A stretch of 64,000 nucleotides of DNA from contig NZ_JAUSUR010000002.1 in NCBI RefSeq assembly GCF_030814225.1, positions 372,001 to 436,000 of the forward strand, written 5' to 3'. The stretch comes from Breznakia pachnodae. Lineage in GTDB: Bacteria > Bacillota_I > Bacilli_A > Erysipelotrichales > Erysipelotrichaceae. Shown here piece after piece: positions 1 through 8,167 of this stretch; position 1 is the first letter of the stretch, and every line of letters begins with the position of its first letter. Below the pieces are notes generated by a model. The model saw only the letters and a list, made by a program, of their open reading frames with translations, was not told where the DNA came from and did no database searches. The translations under genes were made by a program, and so were the position numbers.

Positions 1-387
1 GTAATGAGAGCTGACGTTGTAAATTCAGGATCATTCCTAGGAATTAAACTTACTGGAACTCCAATGGAAGGTATTACAAGTGGGAATATCCCAGTAATTG
101 CTATTTTCTTATTAATGGTAGTATTCCAAGTTGTATCAATGAAATTGCCACAATACTTGGCGAAAAAACGTAAAGAAAATTCAAATGTTAAGACAAAAGA
201 TTATGCTAATCCTCCTAAACAAGGTGGTATGATGGGTAACTCTATGAACATGATGATGTATATGTCAGTTGGGATGATCGTTATCTTTGCAATTAACTGG
301 CCATTAGGGATGTCATTCTATTGGTTAGTATCTGCGGTTACTAGGGTAATTCAAAATATTGTAATTCAAAAATACTTCATTAAGTAA
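1..387 (+). CDS. yidC: Membrane protein insertase YidC/SpoIIIJ (C-terminal part, cut by window start)
   Basis: This is the 3' end of the YidC/Oxa1-family insertase, which inserts and folds inner-membrane proteins alone or with SecYEG. The frame is open from base 1, so the gene starts left of the window; the ATG at base 4 is internal. The visible 128 codons carry the last membrane segments: a segment around residues 30-48, a basic cytosolic loop (AKKRKEN), a Met-rich segment (MNMMMYMSVGMIVIFA), and the family's closing hairpin WPLGMSFYWLVSAVTRVIQN. The gene is followed after 15 nt by jag, the standard pairing near the replication origin of Firmicutes. Confidence 0.95.
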   Translation, partial: VMRADVVNSGSFLGIKLTGTPMEGITSGNIPVIAIFLLMVVFQVVSMKLPQYLAKKRKENSNVKTKDYANPPKQGGMMGNSMNMMMYMSVGMIVIFAINWPLGMSFYWLVSAVTRVIQNIVIQKYFIK

Positions 388-402
388 TTAAAGGAGGTTC
401 AT

Positions 403-1017
403 ATGAAACAATATACAGGAAAAACAGTAGAAGATATTTTAAGTAAAATTTCCAGTGAACAGAATATAAGTACTGAAGATATTACTTATAATATTATTGA
501 GGAAAAAGCAGGATTTCTTGGAGTAGGAAAAGAAGTAACAATCGAAGCTTATACAAAAGAAGATATCAAAGACTATATCTATGATTATTTACAACTATAT
601 TTTGAAAATATAGGTATGGATATTGAAATGACAATTACTGAAGATGATAAAGATTTCTATAAAGTAAACTTAAATGCATCTAACAATGCAATCTTGATTG
701 GTAAGAATGGTCAAACATTACAAGCAATCAACACTGTATTAAAATCAGCAGTTTCATCAGTATTCAAAAAAAGAATATCATGTTTAGTTGATATTAATGG
801 TTATAAGGATGATCGTTACCGTAAAGTAATAGGAATTGCAACAAGAGTTGCAAGAACTGTTGTTTCTACCAAAACAGATGCAATCTTAGATCCAATGCCA
901 AATGATGAGCGTAAAGCAATTCATAATCATCTGACTACAATGCCACATGTGGCAACCATATCAGAAGGTGAAGGTAACCAACGTCGATTAAAAATTGTAT
1001 ATGTTGAAGAAAAATAA
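403..1017 (+). CDS. jag: RNA-binding protein Jag/KhpB (SpoIIIJ-associated)
   Basis: The 204-residue protein has the three domains of Jag/KhpB: an N-terminal Jag_N domain (residues 1-50, with the typical GFLGVGK turn), a KH domain (about 75-130, GxxG loop = GKNG in ILIGKNGQTLQAI), and a C-terminal R3H domain (RKAIH, matching R-x3-H). The family binds RNA and in streptococci partners KhpA to control cell elongation and division. The start follows a strong AAAGGAGGT site by 6 nt. It is co-transcribed with yidC and the unit ends at the hairpin just downstream. Confidence 0.95.
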   Translation: MKQYTGKTVEDILSKISSEQNISTEDITYNIIEEKAGFLGVGKEVTIEAYTKEDIKDYIYDYLQLYFENIGMDIEMTITEDDKDFYKVNLNASNNAILIGKNGQTLQAINTVLKSAVSSVFKKRISCLVDINGYKDDRYRKVIGIATRVARTVVSTKTDAILDPMPNDERKAIHNHLTTMPHVATISEGEGNQRRLKIVYVEEK

Positions 1018-1022
1018 ACATT

Positions 1023-1049
1023 AAGGTCTTAATTTAAGACCTTTTTTTG
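1023..1049 (+). terminator. Intrinsic terminator after yidC-jag
   Basis: The self-complementary arms AAGGTCTTA and TAAGACCTT are followed directly by a run of seven T. It closes the yidC-jag unit. Confidence 0.9.
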
Positions 1050-1078
1050 TACAATTTTTAATATTGAGGAGAAATATT

Positions 1079-1795
1079 ATGTCAAAAATAAAGGATATTA
1101 GGTTTTATAGAGAAGTTTCCTCTGATGCATTAGAAACAAGAAGAAGTTGTGAAGGATGCATAAAAAAAGAATCTTTAGTACCTACTAATCGATTACTTTT
1201 CAAATTAAGAGAAATTGAATTTTCATTTAAAGATAAATTTGATCATCTTTATATAAATTTCACAACTAGATTAAAAGAAGAACAATCTGAATATATAGAT
1301 AATCTCTCTATTTATAAATATGATGGATGGTTAAGATATGTTGATTATGGTATTAGTGAAGAAGACTATCAATCACTTAATACGAAATCAGGTATCTGGG
1401 TTTTGAACAAAGTTAAAAATGTTCTAATTAAACATTTTTGTGAAACAAAAGAAGAAATAATAAATATTGAGAAAATAGTAAATGAAATTATTAAAGATGG
1501 AGAACAATATAGTTGTATATATAAACAAAAGAATTCAACATATGGAACTGTTAATATAAAAGTACAGGTGTTAGATTATTTAAAAATATTACCAACAATT
1601 GAAATTTTAGATACAAAGGATAATTTAGTGTTAGTAGAAAAATTAGAGCCAATAGATCATTATGTACTTATTCAGCAATTTTCAACGATTACTATGAATA
1701 AAAAATCAGTTACAATCAAACCACGAAAAAATGCATTTAGTGAAATGTATAAAGATAAATATGGGGTAGATATTATTAAACTTACATTATCTTAA
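1079..1795 (+). CDS. Hypothetical protein, 238 aa
   Basis: I do not recognise this protein. The open frame extends back to a TTG at 1064, but GAGGAGA at 1067-1072 fits the ATG at 1079 (protein MSKIKDIRF...), so that start is chosen. The product is soluble-looking, with no signal peptide or membrane segment, rich in Lys, Glu and Ile. It has a Cys pair (SCEGC) near residue 25 and a YKYDGWLRYVDYG stretch near residue 80. It stands alone between the yidC-jag terminator and a methyltransferase gene 37 nt downstream that has its own ribosome site. Confidence 0.6.
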   Translation: MSKIKDIRFYREVSSDALETRRSCEGCIKKESLVPTNRLLFKLREIEFSFKDKFDHLYINFTTRLKEEQSEYIDNLSIYKYDGWLRYVDYGISEEDYQSLNTKSGIWVLNKVKNVLIKHFCETKEEIINIEKIVNEIIKDGEQYSCIYKQKNSTYGTVNIKVQVLDYLKILPTIEILDTKDNLVLVEKLEPIDHYVLIQQFSTITMNKKSVTIKPRKNAFSEMYKDKYGVDIIKLTLS

Positions 1796-1832
1796 ATAAA
1801 AAATTAGATTATACTAAAAAGGAGATAGACTT

Positions 1833-2597
1833 ATGAAATTAGAAGAACTATATGAGCATTTTAATGAAGATGAAAGATTAAAAACAACAAAAGCAAACTC
1901 AATCGAGTTTATAACAACTGACCATTTTATTCAAAAGTATTTAAAAGAAGATAGTAAATTATTAGAATTGGGAGCTGCTACAGGAGCATATAGTATACAT
2001 TATGCAAAACAGGGCTATGATGTAACTGCAGTGGAACCAGTAGAAAGAAACTTAAATATATTAAAAAGTAAAATAACTGATGATATGAGAGTAACTCCAA
2101 TTTTAGGAAATGCGCTAGATCTTTCAATGTTAGAAGATAATACATTTGATATTATTATGTGTTTGGGACCTTTTTATCATTTAAAAACAAATAAAGAAAG
2201 AGTTCAATCTATTAATGAGATGAAAAGGGTTGTAAAAGATGATGGAATAATTCTAATAGCATATATTTCGCATGATATGATAGTAATCTGTGAGCAAATG
2301 AGATATGATTCTCACCTTTTAATTGATGAGAGTGTTTATAAAGCAGAAGAACATCGATTAGTTGATGAACCATTTACATTCTTAACTTATGATGATATGA
2401 AAGAATGTGCGAACGATAATAATCTTACATTGATTGAAGAATTTGCTCAAGATGGAACGAGTGAATTGTTTGCTGATAAAATTAATGCAATGAGTGAAGA
2501 AGAATATAAGAACTGGTTAAGCTTTCATTTCTACATTTGTCAGAAAAAAGAATTAATAGGATTTAGTAACCATATAGCTGGAATTTATAAGAAATAA
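1833..2597 (+). CDS. Class I SAM-dependent methyltransferase
   Basis: The 254-residue protein has a Rossmann-type methyltransferase domain: motif I LLELGAATGAYSIHYA at about residues 39-54, the acidic residue ending strand 2 in VTAVEP, motif II/III in TFDIIMCLGPFYHL near 107-121, and the post-IV segment NEMKRVVKDDGIILIAYIS. This is the Methyltransf_11/25 layout of small-molecule methyltransferases. The C-terminal third (GTSELFADKINAMSEEEY...) is typical of the YqeM/Cfa-like group. The substrate cannot be read from sequence. The start follows AAGGAGATAG at normal spacing. The gene ends 1 nt before a bidirectional terminator shared with the convergent MATE gene. Confidence 0.85.
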   Translation: MKLEELYEHFNEDERLKTTKANSIEFITTDHFIQKYLKEDSKLLELGAATGAYSIHYAKQGYDVTAVEPVERNLNILKSKITDDMRVTPILGNALDLSMLEDNTFDIIMCLGPFYHLKTNKERVQSINEMKRVVKDDGIILIAYISHDMIVICEQMRYDSHLLIDESVYKAEEHRLVDEPFTFLTYDDMKECANDNNLTLIEEFAQDGTSELFADKINAMSEEEYKNWLSFHFYICQKKELIGFSNHIAGIYKK

Positions 2598-2625
2598 AAA
2601 AGCAAAGGAAATTTCCTTTGCTTTT
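2598..2625. terminator. Bidirectional intrinsic terminator
   Basis: AAAAGCAAAGGAAA and TTTCCTTTGCTTTT form a 28-nt palindrome. Its A-run and T-run serve the plus-strand methyltransferase and the minus-strand MATE gene; the last bases overlap the MATE stop codon. Confidence 0.85.
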
Positions 2626-4006
2626 AGTTTGCATACTGTATTTTTATTTCTTGTTCTTGCTCTTCATTCATCATTTTAAATATATAACGAGTGGATAGAA
2701 CTACTGCAATTAAAGATACAATGTCAGCAATCGGTGCAGAGTATAATACTCCTTCTAATCCAAACTGCATTGGTAAAATTATTACCAATGGAACACTTAG
2801 TATGAAATCTCTTAATAAAGACAATCCAGTTGATAATACTGGTTTTCCAAGTGACTGTAAAAAGATACTTGTAGATTTTTGAATACAACATAATACAATC
2901 GTACATAAGAATATACGGAAAGATTGTACAGCAAATTCATTGTATAATGCACTTTCACTTCCAAAGATATTAATGATAGATGATGGAAATACTTCAAATA
3001 TAAACATAGCAATGATACCTACAACTAACTGAGCAACCATCATTGTTTTATAAACTTGTTTTACCCTGCCATACTTCCCTGCTCCATAGTTATATCCAAC
3101 AATTGGTTGGGCTCCAGCTGCAATACCAACAACAATCGAAATTACAATTTGGAATACTTTCATAACAATTCCCATTACTGTTAATGGTATATCAGCACCA
3201 TATTTTGATAATGCTCCATATTTTACTAACATATTATTCATTGCAATCATAATAACTACAATTGAGATTTGAGTTAAAAAACTGCTGATACCAAGTGGTA
3301 AGTATTCTTTAATAACAGATGCAGATAATTTAAAACTCTTTCTTTTTAACGTAAATGTTTTTGAATTTCTTAAGTACAAATAACATAAAATTGCACTTAT
3401 AATTTGTCCAAAAATAGTTGCTAGAGCTGCACCCATCATTCCCCATCCAAAGATGAAGATGGCAATTGGATCAAAAATCACATTGATAATTGCTCCTACA
3501 AGAGTTGCTAACATCGAATATTTTGGATTTCCATCGGCACGAATAACTGAGCACATTGCATTACCAAACATAAAGAATGGTATTCCTATCACAATATAAG
3601 TATAGTACTCTCTGGCATATACAATATTATTTGGTGTAGCACCAAATGCTGCTAGTAATTGCTCTTGAAAAACAAACAAAATAACTACAAATACCAAACT
3701 GATGGCAAGTACTAATACAATTGTATTCCCAACACTTACATGAGATTTTTCATCATCTTTCTTTCCCTGACAGATACTAAGAAATGCTGCACATCCATCT
3801 CCACACATCAAAGCAACTGCCAAGGCAATAATTGTAATTGGGAACACCACATTTGTTGCCCCATTTCCTAAATAACCAATTCCCTGTCCAATAAATATCT
3901 GATCTACAATATTGTAGAGTGATGATACTAATAGAGACATAATACAAGGAATGGAAAACTTCATCATTAACTTCCAAATTTTTTCATTTTCTAAATAATT
4001 ATTCAT
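2624..4006 (-). CDS. MATE-family multidrug efflux transporter
   Basis: The 460-residue polytopic membrane protein has about twelve hydrophobic segments and the MATE fold. It opens with IWKLMMKFSIPCIMSLLVSSLYNIVDQIFIGQGIG, has the mid-protein repeat PLGISSFLTQISIVVIMIAMNNML, and the second-half hallmark GIAAGAQPIVGYNYGAGKYGRVKQV. The family exports drugs or metabolites in exchange for Na+ or H+; this one resembles the MepA/NorM-like Firmicutes branch. The start lies 9 nt after the stop codon of a 17-codon leader ORF whose TAG overlaps the AGGAGGA ribosome site. Expression is therefore probably controlled by attenuation. Confidence 0.93.
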   Translation of the reverse strand: MNNYLENEKIWKLMMKFSIPCIMSLLVSSLYNIVDQIFIGQGIGYLGNGATNVVFPITIIALAVALMCGDGCAAFLSICQGKKDDEKSHVSVGNTIVLVLAISLVFVVILFVFQEQLLAAFGATPNNIVYAREYYTYIVIGIPFFMFGNAMCSVIRADGNPKYSMLATLVGAIINVIFDPIAIFIFGWGMMGAALATIFGQIISAILCYLYLRNSKTFTLKRKSFKLSASVIKEYLPLGISSFLTQISIVVIMIAMNNMLVKYGALSKYGADIPLTVMGIVMKVFQIVISIVVGIAAGAQPIVGYNYGAGKYGRVKQVYKTMMVAQLVVGIIAMFIFEVFPSSIINIFGSESALYNEFAVQSFRIFLCTIVLCCIQKSTSIFLQSLGKPVLSTGLSLLRDFILSVPLVIILPMQFGLEGVLYSAPIADIVSLIAVVLSTRYIFKMMNEEQEQEIKIQYAN

Positions 4007-4015
4007 ATAATCCTC

Positions 4016-4069
4016 CTAAAAAAAGAAGTACCAGTCATGAGATAGCCTTCTCATAACTGGTACTGCCAT
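4016..4069 (-). CDS. Leader peptide of the MATE gene, 17 aa, apparently leaderless
   Basis: On the minus strand, ATG at 4069-4067 opens a frame encoding MAVPVMRRLSHDWYFFF, ending in TAG at 4018-4016. Codons 2-15 lie on the arms and loop of a strong hairpin, the three Phe codons are the terminator's U-tract, and the stop codon is fused to the SD of the MATE gene. The best -10 (TATAAT) ends only 7 nt before the ATG, so transcription should begin at or within 2 nt of the start codon, giving a leaderless mRNA. This is the architecture of ribosome-mediated attenuation known for some antibiotic-resistance genes (for example bmrCD with bmrB). I do not recognise the peptide itself, and translation is inferred. 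Confidence 0.65.
   Translation of the reverse strand: MAVPVMRRLSHDWYFFF
4018..4064 (-). terminator. Attenuator hairpin inside the MATE leader ORF
   Basis: Read on the minus strand, AGTACCAGTTATGAGA pairs with TCTCATGACTGGTACT (16 positions, one mismatch, 6-nt loop) and is followed by TCTTTTTTT. It is a full intrinsic terminator located between promoter and structural gene, so it must be bypassed for MATE expression. Confidence 0.85.
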
Positions 4070-4076
4070 GCGTATG

Positions 4077-4105
4077 ATTATAACACACCTAAAATTAATG
4101 TGTAA
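4077..4105 (-). promoter_or_regulatory. Promoter of the MATE leader
   Basis: On the minus strand TTACAC (4105-4100) and TATAAT (4082-4077) are separated by 17 nt. The predicted start falls at about 4071-4069, on the leader ATG. Confidence 0.65.
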
Positions 4106-4135
4106 GTATTTTTTTATACATATCATTTATATGGT

Positions 4136-4187
4136 AAATGTGGTAATTTTTTTCTAAGAGCAAATATATTTACCACATTAAAGTGCC
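4136..4187 (+). promoter_or_regulatory. Inverted operator-like elements upstream of PTS regulator 1
   Basis: AATGTGGTAA (4137-4146) and its exact reverse complement TTACCACATT (4170-4179) flank a 23-nt AT-rich spacer. The second copy continues TTACCACATTAAAGTGCCG and recurs with two changes at 6674-6692, ahead of the PTS EIIB-EIIC genes. Presence at both regulator and structural promoter suggests binding by the PRD regulator encoded at 4244. The region 4188-4230 is otherwise AT-rich, with a weak GATTTATT/AATAAATC hairpin. Confidence 0.5.
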
Positions 4188-4243
4188 GATTTATTTTTTT
4201 TAATAAATCTTTAATTTGTTAAGTTATATATAAAGGAGGAGCT

Positions 4244-6205
4244 ATGAAACTAGAGAAACGAAACTACTACTTTACGAAAATTTTAGAGTGTCTGTTGGAA
4301 AACGAATTAGTTACAACCAAAGATATTGCTGAGAGTGCAAGAATATCGGAAAAGACAACACGTACTAAAATCAGTGAAATTAATGAATATCTCTTAGACA
4401 ATGAACTTGGTGAAATTCAAAAGAAACCAAGAATTGGAAATTGGCTGGAAGTAGATGACAATCAACGTAGTAAAATCAAACAGATTATTTATAATACGGA
4501 TGAACTCTTAACTATACAAGATAGCGATGAACGAATGTTTGATGTATTAAGCTATATCTTTAAAAACCGTAAAAAAGAAATAATTACTACTACGATGCTG
4601 GCAAACTACTTATATTTAAGTACACCAACTATTCTAAAGATATTAAAGGAATGTGAAGTTTATCTTAATGAACAACATATTACTTTAAAAAATACTAGAA
4701 ATGATGGAATCATCATCTTTTTCAATGAATCCAATTATCGTAATGTATTAAAGAAAATTATTATGAGAAGTTCACAGACAAAATCAATTGAAAAGAATAT
4801 CATGGATATTTTACCTGGTATACAAATTGATAAAGTAAAACGAATAATGCTGGATGTTGAAAATGAGTGGAAGTTTGAATTTAGTGATGAATCATTTTAT
4901 GAGATTTTAGTATATTACTGTATGGCAATTCATCGTTGTAATAAAGGTACTTTTAAAATTGATACCAAAGATTTAAAAACCATAGAGCAATATCATGAGT
5001 ATACGTTCGCCAAAGCAATTTTTGAAAAAATTGAAGCAGAATTTAATCTTAAATTTTCTAATGAAGAAGTACATTTTCTAGTCATACAAATCCTTTGTTC
5101 ACGTTTTTTAGGAGAAGAAGTAGATTTTGAAAATAAAGAAATTGTAACCCGTTATGATGCAAGACTAATTGCATTTACGGATGAATTGATTGATATGGCA
5201 AGTACGATTTTAAGTAGTGATATCCGAGATGACCATATCTTAAAGAACAGTTTGCTGAATCACTTAAGGTCAACTGTATTTCGAATGGAATATGGAAAAC
5301 CGTCTTCTAATTCCCTTCTCTATTTTATTAAGAAAGAGTATAAACATCTGTTTCGTCAGATGTGGAGTACGAGTGTATTATTTGAAAAATACTTTAATTT
5401 TAAAATAACCGAAGATGAATTAGGCTTTATCTGTTTGTATATACAGGCAGCATTAGACCGTAAAGAACAAGAGTATAAACTACTTATTGTATCGAATCAT
5501 TCGAATAGTATGATACAAATTCTTATTCAAAGAATAAATAAAGTATATCCTGAAATACGTGAAATTAAAGTAACTGGATCTCATGACTTTAATAAATCAA
5601 AATATAAAGAGTTTGGTTTGGTTATGAGTATGGTAGAACTTCCTTTTGAAGATGAGAGGATTTTCTATATACCAGATGCATTAAATGATGAGTGGTTACA
5701 CTTATTATCAAAAAAAATGAAAGAAGTATCTTTGGACAGAACAAAAGAAAGTAATGTCTTTGATGCAATCTGTCACCAGTTATTTGATCCGGAATTGATT
5801 TTTATAAATGTAAAATGTTCGAGTAAAAAAGAACTATTAAAAATTATGATTAAACGCATGAATGCGAAAGGTTTTGTGACAAAAGATTTTGAGCAGAGTG
5901 TATTTGATCGTGAACATGCAACAACTACAGAAATTGGAAATGGAATTGCGCTACCTCATGGGAATCAGTTTTATGTAAATGAACCTAAAGTGGCGATTGC
6001 AATTCTTGATAAACCAATCATCTGGGATCGTGAGGAAGTAGATATTGTTTTCTTACTTGCGATGCGGATGATCAGCAAAGAAGAAAGTCGACAAGCTCAG
6101 TCTTTCTATAAGCAGTATGTTTCTTTGGTTGAAAGTAATGAGAAGATTTTAAAGTTAAAATCAATGGAAACAAATTTAGAATTATACAGGTATTTAATAC
6201 GATAG
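4244..6205 (+). CDS. PRD-domain transcriptional activator with PTS EIIB- and EIIA-like domains (MtlR/LicR type)
   Basis: The 653-residue protein has the modular layout of DNA-binding PTS-controlled activators: N-terminal winged HTHs (ELVTTKDIAESARISEKTTRTKISEINEYL and TTTMLANYLYLSTPTILKILKECEVYL), two PRDs (about 170-390), an EIIB-like region (YKLLIVSNHSNSMIQILIQRI, about 405-490, lacking the usual Cys in the P-loop), and a C-terminal EIIA type-2 domain with GNGIALPHGN, where His at about 572 is the phosphorylatable residue. Such proteins sense sugar flux through phosphorylation by HPr and EIIB. It lies 9 nt upstream of a free EIIA gene and should control the adjacent PTS/aldolase operon. The start follows AAAGGAGGAG. 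Confidence 0.9.
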   Translation: MKLEKRNYYFTKILECLLENELVTTKDIAESARISEKTTRTKISEINEYLLDNELGEIQKKPRIGNWLEVDDNQRSKIKQIIYNTDELLTIQDSDERMFDVLSYIFKNRKKEIITTTMLANYLYLSTPTILKILKECEVYLNEQHITLKNTRNDGIIIFFNESNYRNVLKKIIMRSSQTKSIEKNIMDILPGIQIDKVKRIMLDVENEWKFEFSDESFYEILVYYCMAIHRCNKGTFKIDTKDLKTIEQYHEYTFAKAIFEKIEAEFNLKFSNEEVHFLVIQILCSRFLGEEVDFENKEIVTRYDARLIAFTDELIDMASTILSSDIRDDHILKNSLLNHLRSTVFRMEYGKPSSNSLLYFIKKEYKHLFRQMWSTSVLFEKYFNFKITEDELGFICLYIQAALDRKEQEYKLLIVSNHSNSMIQILIQRINKVYPEIREIKVTGSHDFNKSKYKEFGLVMSMVELPFEDERIFYIPDALNDEWLHLLSKKMKEVSLDRTKESNVFDAICHQLFDPELIFINVKCSSKKELLKIMIKRMNAKGFVTKDFEQSVFDREHATTTEIGNGIALPHGNQFYVNEPKVAIAILDKPIIWDREEVDIVFLLAMRMISKEESRQAQSFYKQYVSLVESNEKILKLKSMETNLELYRYLIR

Positions 6206-6214
6206 GAGAGAAGT

Positions 6215-6667
6215 ATGAAAGTTATAGATGCAATTGATGAAAGAATCATTGATTTATCAATGAATACAACAGACAAGAAAGATACAATTACACATTTAGC
6301 TGAAAAATTAAAAGCAGCTGGATATGTTGATAATATTGATGAGTTTGTAGAGGATATTTATGAAAGAGAAGCACAGGGGTCTACGGGAATTGGAAATTAT
6401 ATTGCGATTCCTCATGGGAAAAGTGATTCAGTAAAGCAGGTAGGGATTGCAATTGGAAAACTAAATAATGAAATTGAGTGGGAGACATTGGATGGGAACG
6501 GAGTCAATTTAATTTTCTTGTTTGCTGTAAGTAATGATCATGAATATGCTAGAAATCATATGAAGTTATTAGCAGAAATTGCCACAAAATTAGGAAATGA
6601 TGAGGCTGTAGACAAACTTATGAAGATGACAAAAGTCGAGGAATTAAAGGAGATATTTGCATCGTAA
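6215..6667 (+). CDS. PTS fructose-type EIIA component (cluster 1)
   Basis: The 150-residue protein is a single PTS EIIA type-2 domain. The active-site segment GIGNYIAIPHGKSD carries the phospho-accepting His (about residue 68). It receives phosphate from HPr and passes it to the EIIB encoded at 6762. A separate promoter-like element lies between it and EIIB, so EIIA may be transcribed with the regulator as well as with the transporter. The ribosome site AGGAGAG overlaps the regulator's stop region. Confidence 0.92.
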   Translation: MKVIDAIDERIIDLSMNTTDKKDTITHLAEKLKAAGYVDNIDEFVEDIYEREAQGSTGIGNYIAIPHGKSDSVKQVGIAIGKLNNEIEWETLDGNGVNLIFLFAVSNDHEYARNHMKLLAEIATKLGNDEAVDKLMKMTKVEELKEIFAS

Positions 6668-6673
6668 AAAGAA

Positions 6674-6703
6674 TTACCACATTAAAATGACGCAACTTAT
6701 TAT
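6674..6703 (+). promoter_or_regulatory. Promoter/operator ahead of EIIB-EIIC-aldolase genes
   Basis: TTACCACATTAAAATGACG repeats the element found at 4170. Its TTACCA could act as a poor -35 with TATTAT (6698-6703) 18 nt downstream, as expected for an activator-dependent promoter. The rest of the 94-nt gap contains only the ribosome site CAAGGAGG before the ATG at 6762. Confidence 0.45.
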
Positions 6704-6761
6704 TAAGCGGAAACAGTTATTTGTTATCTTAAAAATAGGTTAAGAGTTCAAGGAGGATGTT

Positions 6762-7073
6762 ATGAAAATAGTAGGTATTGCTGCATGTACATCAGGAATC
6801 GCACATACATATATCGCAAAAGAAAAACTGATGCGTGCAGCCGAAGCTTTGGGTCATGAAATTCATGTGGAAACACAGGGAACGATTGGTACTGAAGATG
6901 AATTAAAGGCAGAAGATATCAAAGCAGCTGATGTTGTAATCATTGCTGCGGATATCAAAGTAGGTGGTAAAGAACGGTTTGCTGGAAAGAAGACTGTAGA
7001 AGTTCCAACTCACATCGTTATTAAATCACCAAAAGCATTACTTAATAAAATTCAAAATGATTTAGGTCTATAA
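6762..7073 (+). CDS. PTS fructose-type EIIB component (cluster 1)
   Basis: The 103-residue protein matches the fructose-family EIIB domain. The phospho-Cys lies in the P-loop VGIAACTSGIAHTYIAKEKL (Cys at about residue 9), followed by the family segment VETQGTIGTEDELKAEDIKAADVVIIAADIKV. It takes phosphate from EIIA and transfers it to the incoming sugar at EIIC. The EIIC gene starts 10 nt downstream, so the two are translated as a pair. Confidence 0.94.
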   Translation: MKIVGIAACTSGIAHTYIAKEKLMRAAEALGHEIHVETQGTIGTEDELKAEDIKAADVVIIAADIKVGGKERFAGKKTVEVPTHIVIKSPKALLNKIQNDLGL

Positions 7074-7083
7074 GGGGGATAAT

Positions 7084-8154
7084 ATGAAAAATTTACAGTT
7101 AAAAAAACATGCAATGACTGCGATTTCATACATGTTACCACTAATCGTAACAGCAGGATTATTAATTGCAGTTGGAAATCTAACAGATGGAAGTGTGATT
7201 TCAGATTATAAAGCAGCATACAGTATACCAGATGCTCTAGTATCATTAGGGGTACTTGGAATGGGACTAATTGCTCCAGTAATGGCAGCAGGTGTATCTT
7301 ATTCCATAGCTGATCGTCCAGGTATTGCACCAGGTTTATTTATGGGGTTAATTGCTAACTCAATTGGTGCAGGGTTTCTTGGAGGAATGTTAGGAGGATA
7401 CTTAGTTGGTTACTTCATCAGATGGATGAGAGGAGCACTAAAAGTTCCAAAATGGGCAGAAGGTTTAATGCCTATGATGATTCTTCCAATGGTATCAACT
7501 ACCATAATTGGATTATTAATGTTCTTTGTATTAGGAGTACCAATTGTTTGGTTATCAGAATGGTTAACCGAAACATTAACTGGATTACAAGGAGGATCAA
7601 GTTTCATCTTTGGAGCAGTTATGGGAGGAATGGCAGCATTTGACTTTGGTGGTCCAGTAAATAAAGTTGCATCACTATTTGCAGATGGATTATTGTTAGA
7701 AGGAATTTATGGTCCAGAGGCTTGTAAGATTTGTGCATCAATGATTCCTCCATTTGGAGTAACGTTAGCATGGATTATCAATAAGAAAAAATATACAAAA
7801 CAAGAAGCAGATAATATTAAAATTGCCTTCCCTATGGGAATCTGTATGATTACTGAAGGAGTTATTCCAATCGCAGCGAATGATCCACTTCGTGTAATTG
7901 GAGCGTGTACTGCTGGAGGTGCATTAGGTGGAGCACTAATTATGACAATGGGTGTAGGATCTTCAGTTCCAAGTGGTGGAATGTTTATTGTACCAGCAAT
8001 GGAAAATCCAATTGGTTTCCTAATTGCATTAGGTGCAGGAACAATCTTAACAGCAGTAATCTTAGTCGTTACTAAGAAAGTAGCAGTAGAGACTGAGATT
8101 GTCGATGAAGAGGAAGAGGAATTAGACTTATCTGGAATTGTAATTACAGAATAA
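7084..8154 (+). CDS. PTS fructose-type EIIC component (cluster 1)
   Basis: The 356-residue membrane permease has the EIIC fructose-family hallmarks: SYMLPLIVTAGLLIAVG, SIADRPGIAPGLFMGLIANSIGAGFLGGMLGGYLVGY, FDFGGPVNKVASLF, PFGVTLAWIINKKKYT, and ITEGVIPIAANDPLR, which includes the conserved Glu of the sugar site. It carries out transport and phosphorylation with EIIB. The substrate is unknown; because two ketose-phosphate aldolases follow and no phosphofructokinase is present, a ketose other than ordinary fructose is likely. The C-terminus is a short acidic tail. Confidence 0.93.
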   Translation: MKNLQLKKHAMTAISYMLPLIVTAGLLIAVGNLTDGSVISDYKAAYSIPDALVSLGVLGMGLIAPVMAAGVSYSIADRPGIAPGLFMGLIANSIGAGFLGGMLGGYLVGYFIRWMRGALKVPKWAEGLMPMMILPMVSTTIIGLLMFFVLGVPIVWLSEWLTETLTGLQGGSSFIFGAVMGGMAAFDFGGPVNKVASLFADGLLLEGIYGPEACKICASMIPPFGVTLAWIINKKKYTKQEADNIKIAFPMGICMITEGVIPIAANDPLRVIGACTAGGALGGALIMTMGVGSSVPSGGMFIVPAMENPIGFLIALGAGTILTAVILVVTKKVAVETEIVDEEEEELDLSGIVITE

Positions 8155-8167
8155 GGAGAAATAAACT

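Noticed and set aside
4170..4190. Sigma-54 type -24/-12 promoter (GGCAC on the minus strand)
   Set aside because: The partner TTGC element is not at the required spacing, and neither PRD regulator shows an AAA+ sigma-54 activation domain.
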